A program made the translations under genes and the position numbers. A stretch of 11,640 nucleotides of DNA from NCBI GenBank assembly GCA_900753135.1, contig CAADXZ010000105.1, positions 1 through 11,640 of the forward strand, read 5' to 3'. Position 1 is the stretch's first letter. Each line of letters starts with the position of its first letter. A model generated the notes under the pieces. It was given only the letters and a program-made list of their open reading frames with translations. It was not told the DNA's origin and made no database searches. Positions 1-7,414 of the stretch are shown here, one piece after another. The DNA is from Clostridia bacterium (GTDB taxonomy: Bacteria; Bacillota; Clostridia; TANB77; UBA1234).

Positions 1-113
1 AATTTATGCGAGAGATTTTCTTCCTTTCGGTCGAAAACTCTCGAGGGACGAAAGAATGAAAATCGAAGATTTTCATCTTTCTTGTATGAGAAACTTCTTT
101 TCATTCTTTCTTG
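1..113. repeat. Dispersed structured repeat, copy A (may begin left of the window)
   Basis: A non-coding element with a diverged copy at 7315-7414 in the same orientation; 19 of the first 20 bases match. It folds as two tandem hairpins. Hairpin 1 pairs 9-20 with 33-43 (CGAGAG...CTCTCG, one bulged A). Hairpin 2 pairs 56-64 with 68-76 perfectly (ATGAAAATC/GATTTTCAT, loop GAA) and extends to 50-54/77-81 past a bulged base. The left arm GAAAGAATGAAAA (50-62) can instead pair perfectly over 13 bp with 98-110, so two pairings compete. No transposase or target-site duplication is visible, and the left boundary is cut by the window edge. It could be a MITE- or REP-like repeat, a structured RNA, or a 3'-end element of an off-window gene. 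Confidence 0.7.
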
Positions 114-294
114 TTAAAACAAAAATAAAACTAAGTTTTGAATGTATAAAACTTACAAACTTGGAAAAAATTTCTTGTAGTGAAGTTTTTTAATATAACA
201 TAATTCTAAAAATCGTGTATATTTTTTAGAGAAAAGACAAAATTCGACAATTCTTGCAAATCCGTATTTCCGTAATTAAAATTGGTAGATTTTG

Positions 295-323
295 TTTACT
301 TTTTTTGCAAGTGATGATATAAT
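295..323 (+). promoter_or_regulatory. Extended -10 promoter of the SLH/VWA surface-protein gene
   Basis: TTTACT (295-300) is separated by 17 bases from a perfect TATAAT (318-323). A TG one base upstream (315-316) makes an extended -10 element, as expected for the vegetative sigma factor of low-GC Gram-positives. Transcription would start near 330. A small inverted repeat, CTGG/CCAG (327-330 and 336-339), sits at the predicted start and could be an operator or a 5' hairpin; it is too short to be sure. The leader before the TTG start is about 74 bases. Confidence 0.75.
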
Positions 324-370
324 GTGCTGGCTTGACCAGAAAAGATTTTGTATTTTCGTGGAGGCGTATA

Positions 371-397
371 GTGTTAATATTTTTTAGTAAGGAGTGA
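371..397 (+). CDS. Possible 8-codon leader peptide (MLIFFSKE) upstream of the SLH/VWA gene
   Basis: A GTG at 371 lies 6 bases after GGAGG (360-364) and opens an 8-codon frame reading MLIFFSKE with a TGA at 395-397. The last two sense codons (AAG GAG) are the ribosome binding site of the downstream gene, and the stop lies 6 bases before that gene's TTG. Ribosomes translating the leader would therefore terminate on the downstream initiation region, as in translational coupling. The frame is short and could be chance; no rare-codon run or attenuator hairpin supports classical attenuation. Confidence 0.3.
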   Translation: MLIFFSKE

Positions 398-403
398 TAC
401 ATT

Positions 404-3400
404 TTGAAAAAGCAGATAATAAGATTTTTTAGTTTATTAATGCTTGTTGTTTTGCTTGTAACAGCTTTTGCAATGCAAGTTAATGCTAGAGTTGTATTCT
501 CAGATCTAGCACCAACACATTGGTGTTACAACAAAATAATTGACTTTGAGTCAAAAGGTTATGTATGTGGTTATGAAGATGGCACATTTAAAGCCGATCA
601 AACAATCACAAGAGCAGAGTACGTTAAGATAGTTAATAATTTTTTTGGTTATAAACCAAACACAGAAAAAGTTGCTAACTTCTCAGACGTAAATAGTGGC
701 GATTGGTTTGCACCTTATGTTAATGAGGCTGTAGAAAGAGGATATATAACAGGATTTGAAGATGGTACATTCAGACCACAAGATCCTATTAGAAGACAAG
801 AAGCTACAGTTATCTTAGCAAGAATATTAGGTATAGATAAAGAAGTATATCCAGCAAATCACATAGATGGACTTGCACAATATTCTGATAGTGATAAAGT
901 TCAAGATTGGGCTAGAGTTGCAATTCATAGTTACTCAGTATATAACTTCATAAACGGATACACTGATGGAACTTTGAAAATACTTCAAAATGTAACAAGA
1001 GCAGAAACTGTTGAATTATTACATGTATTAGAGCAAAAGATTATCATAGATAGAAAACCTGGTGGTAGCAGTAAATCAACAGTAAAGATGCCTACTATTG
1101 CTTTATATAGATTTGATAAAGAAGCAAACGAATTTGCAGCTATCAAATCATCTGATTTGAAATCAAATTGGGTAAATAAAGCAATTTCAACTTTAAGTGA
1201 AGATGAATATGGTGTATTAGTAAATGTTACATCAACAACAACAGGCTCAACTATAAATGAGAAATTAACAGGAAACAAAACAGGAGAAAGAAAATATATA
1301 ACATCAAAGATAGAAGAATTAACAAATGCAATTTTCTTAACAGATGGCGAATATAAGATTTCAGCATTTGCTTCAAAGAGCGGATATCATTCTAGTTCAT
1401 CAGCTGATAAAACAATATTAGTTGATACTAAAGCACCAGTCGTTTCTGGTGAAGTTGTAACAACATTACCTGTTGCACATGAACAACAAGTTAAAGTTAC
1501 AATAGCAGATCCAAAAGCAAATGATGTTAATAGAATTAGTGGACTAGATACATCTAAAGTAAGATATGCATGGTTTAAAGATAATGGCGAGGGCGTATAT
1601 GAAAAAGCAACTGAGTGGCAAAATGTTATTTTAGACACAAATGGAAATAAAGTAATCACAACAGAAGGGCTAGAATATGGAACATACAAATTAGCTATTT
1701 CAGCTTATGATATTGCTGAAAACCCTTATGGTGACAAAATTGATATAGTAGTTACAACTAGTGGTGACGAAGAATTTAGAGAAGAAATTCCTTATGATTT
1801 TGTTGAAGAACTTGAAAAAGAAGGAGAAGAAAAACCAGAAGATCCAGATATCACAGTAATAGTAGGAAATAATACTCCAGAAGTTAAAGACTTAGTAATG
1901 AGAACTGAAGTAAATGTTGAAGTTAGTGGCAAAATTGTTGCAACAGATAAAGATGGCGATACTTTGACATATACTCGAGTTGAGAGTGGAGATTCTGCTT
2001 GTGCAACAGTCTCAGGTGATACAACATCATTTAAACATGGAACAGTTGGAACTTATTATTACAATGTAGAAGTTTCAGATGGCAATGGCGGTACAGCAAC
2101 AGCATTAGTTACAGTTTATGTATATGATATAAACATTGTAACACCAAGTGGAGATAAAGAAGATCCAGTTGATTATGATGTATTAGCTAATAATTTAATT
2201 TTATATGTTGGAGAGAAAAAAGATGTAACAGCATCTACAACTCCCAAAAATGAAGATGCAACTTTTGAATGGAATGAAAATTCAGAAGAAATTGAAATTG
2301 TCGATGATAGCCAAAATAATGCAACAGTTATAGTTGAAGGTAAAGTGCCAGGAAATACAAAAATGACTGTAACAGTTAAAGTTGGTGAAATTGAAATTAC
2401 AAGAACAATAAATGTTGCTGTAAAAGGAAGAAAACTAACAATTCATTATGTATATGAAAATGGTGCACAAGCAAGTGAAGACTATGTAAAGGAAGAAGTT
2501 GGAAAAGATGGTTATAGAGTACCTTCACCCGCAGTAGAAGGTTATACACCAGACTTTGAAGTAGTTAGTGGTGATATGCTAACAGAAGATACTGAAAGAA
2601 CAGTAACATATAAAGCAAACACAGATACAAAATATACAGTAGAATATTATACAGAAAATTTAGATGGAAAAGGCTATACAAAAGTTGATTCGAAAAAAGA
2701 GACAGGAACAACAGGAGAACAAGTAAGTATAGATACAAGCAGAACGTTTACAGGATTCACATTTGACAATGATAACGAAAACAACGTATTACAAGGTGAA
2801 GTAGCAGGAAATGGAAGCCTAGTACTAAAAGCGTATTATACAAGAAATAGTTATAAATTGACATTAGTCGCAGGAGACAATATAGCAAGTGTGTCAGGAG
2901 ATAATATAGCAGCGGGTGTAAGAGTTGAAGGCACATATAAATATGGACAAGATGTTGCTATATCTGCAGTGTTAGAAGAAATTGATGGTTATACAGTAAC
3001 ATTTGATAAATGGAAAGCAAATGGTGGCAATGATGTAGATGGACAAAATACAACAATTACAATGCCAGCAAGTGATTTAACACTTACAGCTATTGCAAAG
3101 AAAACAGAAAAAGACCCAAATGTTACGATTGATATAGTAGCCGACTATCCAAACAACAATAAACAAGCAGAACCAGGAGATACAATTAAATATGTAGCAA
3201 CTATAGAAAATGAAGAATCACATGAAATTAAAGTAAAAATTGACGTTGATTCTGATGCGGCAGACACAATTGATTCTATAATAGTTTATGACAAAGACGG
3301 AAACCTAGTTAAGAGATACGACAACTTAGATGAAGAAATTGTTATTCCAGCAGGTGGAGATGTAAAGATATCTTATAGTTCGGTTGTACCTAAAGATTGT

Positions 3401-5116
3401 CCAGTTAACGAAGACAAATTTACTTCAACTGTAACAGTTTCAACAGTGGCAGGAAGTTTAATTAAGAAAAAAACAAAGAGCAATTCTATCGAAAAATCAT
3501 CTGATGTCTTAGATGCAACACAAAAAGATAAGAATGTAATTTTAATATTGGATTTATCAGGTAGTATGGATGAAAATACAAAAGATGGAAGAACAACTAA
3601 GATTGCAGCTTTGCGTACAGCAGCTCGACAATTCGTTAACAAACTATATGCTAGTTCAAAAGAGACAAATACAAGAGTTACTCTAAATGTAATCGGTATT
3701 GGTGAAGCTCACAATGTATATGGACCTTTAGGAATAATAAAATATTATACATCACCAAGTAAGAAAAATGGAAAAGACGATCCAATACTTTTAGATGACA
3801 GATATAACGGTTGTGATGCATATTTGATTGGAAGTTATATTAATACAAATCAAGGTACATGGATAAGTTCAAACTTTATAAAGAACAAGTTGAACCCAGA
3901 AGGTGGTACTAATATAGTTGGTTCATTAAAATTAGCTAATGGAATAATGGATGAAACATATGGCCAGGCTAATGGAATTAATGATTATATCAAAGGTGCA
4001 GACAACTACGTTGTTATATTAACAGATGGTGCTAATGGGCCAAGTGCTAACAAGCCAATATCTAAAGATACCGACGGCTTAAAATATTCTACAGCACTAA
4101 GAAATTCAGGTGCGGGAATATATGCTATATATTTTGAAGGCAATAATTCTAAAGCAAATGAGATTGGAAAAACCGATTTAAATACTATATTAGATGGAAA
4201 ATATCCACTTTACGAAGCTAGTAGTTCAGATTCTTTAAATATGGCTTTTGATTCTATTGCAAGTAGTATTAATAAAGTTCAAAGTAATAAGGGTATAATT
4301 ACTGCAGTATTGCCAGATACCGGAGCATATTTCCCAATTATAGTTACTCATACTGAGAATGGAGAAGAAAAAGAATTGTTCAAAGTAACTAAGAAATCAG
4401 AACTTGAAGGCAAAAAAATGAAAGTTACTTCTGATGGAAAATTATTAGAATGGGATTTAACAGGAACAGAATATTCTAAACTTGAAGGTTTGAAATTGAA
4501 ATTAACTTTAGGCAAAGATGCAACAAAAGGTGAAGAGACAGAAAGTACAATTGAATTACTTTCAATTGAAAGTGGTGATGTAGTTAGTCCTATACTAGTA
4601 GTTAATATTGAAAATGAAGAAGAAAACATTTCTGGAGATTCTAATGTGGTAAAAGGTGATGAGGTTATTTCTTCTGGAGATGTAAAAGTTGAAGAAGAGC
4701 AAAAGGTTGAAGAGAAAAATGAAGAACAACAAGAAGAACCAAAGGTAGAAGAAAAGAGTGAAGGGCAACAAGAAGAACCAAAGGTAGAAGAAAAGAATGA
4801 AGAACAACAAGAAGAGCCTAAAGTTGAAGAGAAAAATGAAGAACAACAAGAAGAGCCAAAGGCAGAAGAAAAGAACGAAGAACAACAAGAAGAGCCAAAG
4901 GCAGAAGAAAAGAACGAAGAACAACAAGAAGAATCTAAAGTAGAAGAAAACAAAGACGAAGAGCGAGAAGAACCAAAGGCAGAGGAAAAAGACGAACAAC
5001 AAAAAGAAACAAAAATCAAAGAGGAAAAGAAAGATGAAATAATTGCTGTTAAACCTCAAGTGCCAAGCACAGAGCCACAAGAAACTTCTACAGATAAGGA
5101 TGATGAACAAGAATAA
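404..5116 (+). CDS. Large S-layer-homology surface protein with VWA domain and acidic repeat tail
   Basis: A 1570-residue secreted, wall-attached protein. The TTG start follows AAGGAG (389-394) by 9 bases. Residues 1-28 form a signal peptide (KK, hydrophobic core, QVNA cleavage region). Three SLH domains follow at about 32-83, 92-143 and 158-210; these normally bind secondary cell-wall polymer. The TRAE motif is intact in SLH1 and SLH3 but RRQE in SLH2. Next come an Ig-like region (about 341-450), a cadherin/Big-like module with DKDGD (489-572), a Big2-like module (588-670), MucBP/InlB-like repeats (676-815), another beta-repeat (816-903) and a DUF11-like module (905-1030). The VWA domain (about 1042-1270) keeps a full MIDAS: DLSGS at 1050-1054, T1169 and D1208, so metal-dependent ligand binding is likely. 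The tail is a 13-residue Lys/Glu/Gln repeat. There is no sortase motif. SGD tripeptides occur ten times. An adhesin or S-layer-associated role is inferred; the ligand is unknown. Confidence 0.93.
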   Translation: MKKQIIRFFSLLMLVVLLVTAFAMQVNARVVFSDLAPTHWCYNKIIDFESKGYVCGYEDGTFKADQTITRAEYVKIVNNFFGYKPNTEKVANFSDVNSGDWFAPYVNEAVERGYITGFEDGTFRPQDPIRRQEATVILARILGIDKEVYPANHIDGLAQYSDSDKVQDWARVAIHSYSVYNFINGYTDGTLKILQNVTRAETVELLHVLEQKIIIDRKPGGSSKSTVKMPTIALYRFDKEANEFAAIKSSDLKSNWVNKAISTLSEDEYGVLVNVTSTTTGSTINEKLTGNKTGERKYITSKIEELTNAIFLTDGEYKISAFASKSGYHSSSSADKTILVDTKAPVVSGEVVTTLPVAHEQQVKVTIADPKANDVNRISGLDTSKVRYAWFKDNGEGVYEKATEWQNVILDTNGNKVITTEGLEYGTYKLAISAYDIAENPYGDKIDIVVTTSGDEEFREEIPYDFVEELEKEGEEKPEDPDITVIVGNNTPEVKDLVMRTEVNVEVSGKIVATDKDGDTLTYTRVESGDSACATVSGDTTSFKHGTVGTYYYNVEVSDGNGGTATALVTVYVYDINIVTPSGDKEDPVDYDVLANNLILYVGEKKDVTASTTPKNEDATFEWNENSEEIEIVDDSQNNATVIVEGKVPGNTKMTVTVKVGEIEITRTINVAVKGRKLTIHYVYENGAQASEDYVKEEVGKDGYRVPSPAVEGYTPDFEVVSGDMLTEDTERTVTYKANTDTKYTVEYYTENLDGKGYTKVDSKKETGTTGEQVSIDTSRTFTGFTFDNDNENNVLQGEVAGNGSLVLKAYYTRNSYKLTLVAGDNIASVSGDNIAAGVRVEGTYKYGQDVAISAVLEEIDGYTVTFDKWKANGGNDVDGQNTTITMPASDLTLTAIAKKTEKDPNVTIDIVADYPNNNKQAEPGDTIKYVATIENEESHEIKVKIDVDSDAADTIDSIIVYDKDGNLVKRYDNLDEEIVIPAGGDVKISYSSVVPKDCPVNEDKFTSTVTVSTVAGSLIKKKTKSNSIEKSSDVLDATQKDKNVILILDLSGSMDENTKDGRTTKIAALRTAARQFVNKLYASSKETNTRVTLNVIGIGEAHNVYGPLGIIKYYTSPSKKNGKDDPILLDDRYNGCDAYLIGSYINTNQGTWISSNFIKNKLNPEGGTNIVGSLKLANGIMDETYGQANGINDYIKGADNYVVILTDGANGPSANKPISKDTDGLKYSTALRNSGAGIYAIYFEGNNSKANEIGKTDLNTILDGKYPLYEASSSDSLNMAFDSIASSINKVQSNKGIITAVLPDTGAYFPIIVTHTENGEEKELFKVTKKSELEGKKMKVTSDGKLLEWDLTGTEYSKLEGLKLKLTLGKDATKGEETESTIELLSIESGDVVSPILVVNIENEEENISGDSNVVKGDEVISSGDVKVEEEQKVEEKNEEQQEEPKVEEKSEGQQEEPKVEEKNEEQQEEPKVEEKNEEQQEEPKAEEKNEEQQEEPKAEEKNEEQQEESKVEENKDEEREEPKAEEKDEQQKETKIKEEKKDEIIAVKPQVPSTEPQETSTDKDDEQE
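4706..5014 (+). repeat. 39-base in-frame tandem repeat encoding VEEKNEEQQEEPK
   Basis: Seven consecutive 39-base units (4706-4978) plus a degenerate eighth (4979-5014) encode 13-residue units of the form (V/A)EEKNEEQQEEPK near the C-terminus of the surface protein. Units starting at 4862 and 4901 are nearly identical at DNA level, indicating recent duplication, while the outer units have drifted. The product is highly charged and probably an extended spacer or coiled segment. Copy number is likely to vary between strains by slippage or recombination. The strand bias creates long Phe/Ser- or Leu/Phe-rich antisense frames that are artefacts. Confidence 0.9.
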
Positions 5117-5120
5117 ATTC

Positions 5121-5152
5121 AAAAAACGAGGAGAGAAATCTTCTCGTTTTTT
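5121..5152 (+). terminator. Rho-independent terminator after the SLH/VWA gene
   Basis: A 14-bp stem (AAAAAACGAGGAGA at 5121-5134 with 5139-5152, one G-U pair) closed by a GAAA tetraloop, with a T6 run in the right arm. It begins 4 bases after the stop codon. The A-run on the left arm means it could also work on the minus strand. Confidence 0.9.
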
Positions 5153-5230
5153 ATGCGAAAAATTTTGATAGTTTCTATACTTATATAATACCAAAGTAAC
5201 AATTTTTGTTTAATATAAATTAAAAAATAT

Positions 5231-5257
5231 TTCACTTTTAATTATATTTGGTATAAT
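5231..5257 (+). promoter_or_regulatory. Extended -10 promoter of the FAD oxidoreductase gene
   Basis: A perfect TATAAT (5252-5257) preceded by TGG forms an extended -10. The best -35 candidate is TTCACT (5231-5236), with a short 15-base spacer, so the -35 contact is weak. The site overlaps one arm of an 8-bp inverted repeat, ATACCAAA (5188-5195) / TTTGGTAT (5247-5254), which could bind a regulator. With the preceding terminator this makes the flavoprotein gene its own transcription unit. Confidence 0.65.
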
Positions 5258-5306
5258 AGTTATAGATTAATTTTATGACCATTCAAGTTAAGTCATGCAA
5301 AATACA

Positions 5307-5313
5307 AAGGAGG
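5307..5313 (+). promoter_or_regulatory. Ribosome binding site fixing a TTG start at 5322
   Basis: AAGGAGG lies 8 bases before TTG 5322. An in-frame ATG at 5295 lies upstream of this site, has no purine-rich sequence before it, and would add nine polar residues ahead of a typical KK-plus-hydrophobic anchor, so it is rejected as start. Confidence 0.85.
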
Positions 5314-5321
5314 AGAATATC

Positions 5322-7256
5322 TTGAAAAAATCAACTATAGCATTAGTAGTGATAATAATTCTTTTATTAATATCAAATGTTTATTTTATGACACATGATG
5401 CAATTAAATTTGGAACGAAGAATAATAATTCTGGAGATTATGTAACAAATAATTCTGGTGAAAAACTAGATGGAGATATTATTAAAGATACACCAAAAGA
5501 TTCTGGTGAGGCTGTTGTGAATGTAGAACCAACTATTGATGAACTTGATCAAGCAAAAAAGATATATAAGAGGTATGATGTTATTGTTTTTGATGCCGAA
5601 CCCGAAGGTATTGTTACCGCTATTTCTGCAGCAAGAAATGGAAAGAGTGTTTTACTTGTTGAAAAAAGAGATGGCCCTGGTGGACTTATGACATATGGTA
5701 TGCTTAATACAATTGATATGAATACAGCTATAGATGGAACTTTGCTGAGTCAAGGAATATTTGAGGAGTTCTTTGAAAAGATAGGCAGAAGAGAATCTTT
5801 TGATGTTGAGACTGCCAAGAATGCTTTTGAGGAAATGATAGAAGCAGAAGATAATATTACAACTTTGTATGATGTTGAGGATATTAGAATAGGTTCTGAT
5901 GGAAGTAAAATTGAATATGCTATTATTGATGGTGATAAATATATTGCATCTATGTACGTTGATTGTAATCAAGATGCCGATATAACAGTTGCTGCTGGTG
6001 GAAAATATGTTGAAGGTTGGGAAGATGTAAATGAAGAAAATCGTTCTATGTCAGCTACTCTTGTTATAAAGATGGATGGTCTTGATTGGAATGCTTGTTG
6101 TAAATCGATTGCTGATGCCGGCTTACCTAATACAGGATATTCAGAAACTGGTATTTGGGCTTTTGGTAATATAACTCAAAAATATATTCCTACACAACCA
6201 CATATACGTTTAAAAGCTTTGAATATTGGCAAACAAAATGATGGTTCTGTCTTAATAAATTCTTTACAAATTATTAATGTTGATATGCTTGATGCAAATG
6301 CAAAAGAAAAGGCATATGCTAAGTGTGTTAAAGAGGCTGAAGAAGTTGCAAAGTTTATTGCTAAAAATGTACCTGGCTTTAAAAATGCTAAACTTGCAGG
6401 TGTTGCACCAGAATTGTATGTTAGAGAAACAAGACATATAGTGGGAGAACATATATTAACTGTAAAAGAAATACTTGAGTCAACTTTCTCATATAATGCA
6501 ATTGCAATGGCGTCATATCCTATAGATGTGCAGACAACAAGTATATATGACTGGGGATATATCATTGGTAATCCTAATGAATACTATATTCCGATGTCAA
6601 CAGTGGTACCAAAAGGTTTTACTAATTTAATGACTATTGGACGTTCTGGTTCTTATACGTCGATAGCTGCTGGTTCTGCCCGTGTTATTCCAACAGGTAT
6701 GACACTTGGACAATCTGCTGGTATAATGGCTGCTGTTTGCGTAGATCATGATATAGATTTACAGGAATTATTAAATGATTATAAGTATAAGCGTGAAGTA
6801 AAGAATAGAATGGCATCACAAGGAGTTTATATAGATGATGAATCTAAACCGGTTGTTGATAAGAGTGGAAGATATTATGATTTTATAATTGAAATGTGTG
6901 AACTTGGTATATTAAGTCTAGGTTATAATAATGAATTTAATGCTGATAAAATTGTTACTGAAAGAGATTTCATTGTGTTGATGAAAACTTATTTAAAAAG
7001 AAACTTTGTAAAAGAAGAGTATTGGAATACAGATCATATTAATTTACTTGATGCTAAAGAAGAGCCAATTACTCCAAATCGTGCTAAAGAGATAATGTAT
7101 GATATAACTACTTTTAATATTAAAGACGAAAAGCAAAGAGAAAAAGTCGAAGATTTTATTGAGAAGATTGCACCTATTGGTAATGAACAACTTACATTGG
7201 TTAGAGTTTATGAAATATTACGTTATTTAAAAGATTTTTTAATACAAGACAACTAA
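5322..7256 (+). CDS. Membrane-anchored FAD-dependent oxidoreductase (FAD_oxidored family) with SLH-like C-terminus
   Basis: A 644-residue flavoprotein from TTG 5322. KK plus a hydrophobic segment (about 7-23) form a signal anchor, which would place the rest outside the membrane. A polar linker (about 30-80) holds three SG(D/E) tripeptides. The FAD Rossmann fold begins at 85 (YDVIVF); its glycine motif reads DAEPEG (91-96), so the usual first glycine is Asp. E114 in LLVEK is the expected ribose-binding acid, followed by GPGG. Family hallmarks further on are the RETRHIVGEH segment and the FAD-contacting RVIPTGMTLGQSAG segment. Residues about 521-565 (LGILSLGYNN...VTERDF) resemble a degenerate SLH domain, and a further remnant may lie near 580-590 (TPNRAKE). 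No twin-arginine motif is present, so Sec export is implied. The substrate is unknown; relatives are annotated only broadly. FAD binding is likely but unproven because of the altered motif. Confidence 0.88.
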   Translation: MKKSTIALVVIIILLLISNVYFMTHDAIKFGTKNNNSGDYVTNNSGEKLDGDIIKDTPKDSGEAVVNVEPTIDELDQAKKIYKRYDVIVFDAEPEGIVTAISAARNGKSVLLVEKRDGPGGLMTYGMLNTIDMNTAIDGTLLSQGIFEEFFEKIGRRESFDVETAKNAFEEMIEAEDNITTLYDVEDIRIGSDGSKIEYAIIDGDKYIASMYVDCNQDADITVAAGGKYVEGWEDVNEENRSMSATLVIKMDGLDWNACCKSIADAGLPNTGYSETGIWAFGNITQKYIPTQPHIRLKALNIGKQNDGSVLINSLQIINVDMLDANAKEKAYAKCVKEAEEVAKFIAKNVPGFKNAKLAGVAPELYVRETRHIVGEHILTVKEILESTFSYNAIAMASYPIDVQTTSIYDWGYIIGNPNEYYIPMSTVVPKGFTNLMTIGRSGSYTSIAAGSARVIPTGMTLGQSAGIMAAVCVDHDIDLQELLNDYKYKREVKNRMASQGVYIDDESKPVVDKSGRYYDFIIEMCELGILSLGYNNEFNADKIVTERDFIVLMKTYLKRNFVKEEYWNTDHINLLDAKEEPITPNRAKEIMYDITTFNIKDEKQREKVEDFIEKIAPIGNEQLTLVRVYEILRYLKDFLIQDN

Positions 7257-7263
7257 AAAAATG

Positions 7264-7293
7264 TCCCCACCTTTAAATTTTTGAAGGTGGGGA
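7264..7293. terminator. Terminator between convergent genes, best oriented for the minus strand
   Basis: A GC-rich 10-bp perfect stem, TCCCCACCTT (7264-7273) with AAGGTGGGGA (7284-7293), starts 7 bases after the flavoprotein stop. On the plus strand the following bases (TTATATG) give a poor U-tract. On the minus strand the stem is followed by CATTTTTTAG, a proper U-tract. It probably ends the patatin transcript efficiently and the flavoprotein transcript less so. Confidence 0.85.
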
Positions 7294-7314
7294 TTATATG
7301 CATAATAAGACTTT

Positions 7315-7414
7315 AATTTATGCAAGAGATTTTCTTTCAGTCAAAAATTCTTGAATATTGGAAGAATGAAAAGTGGAGATTTTTATCTTGCTTGCAATAA
7401 GTTTTTATTCTTCT
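7315..7414. repeat. Dispersed structured repeat, copy B, overlapping the patatin 3' end
   Basis: A diverged copy of the element at 1-113, same orientation, lacking four bases of the first loop. Hairpin 1 pairs 7323-7333 with 7344-7353. The long-range stem pairs 7360-7372 with 7402-7414. Relative to copy A, pair G10-C42 has become A7324-T7352, and A51-T109 has become G7361-C7413: both sides changed and pairing kept. Two further changes give G-T pairs (7328/7348 and 7368/7406), tolerated as G-U only in a plus-strand RNA. The element fills the gap between the terminator and the patatin stop codon and extends about 30 bases into that gene. Confidence 0.7.

Noticed and set aside
206..229. Inverted repeat CTAAAAAT / ATTTTTTAG
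   Set aside because: It is purely AT, has a bulge and lacks a GC stem; likely chance in AT-rich spacer.
4348..5194. Long minus-strand open frames, Ser/Phe- and Leu/Phe-rich
   Set aside because: They are mirror images of the Lys/Glu/Gln repeats in the surface-protein gene, have repetitive unnatural composition and lack ribosome binding sites.
5295..5321. ATG 5295 as start of the flavoprotein
   Set aside because: It has no ribosome binding site and lies ahead of the strong AAGGAGG that serves TTG 5322.
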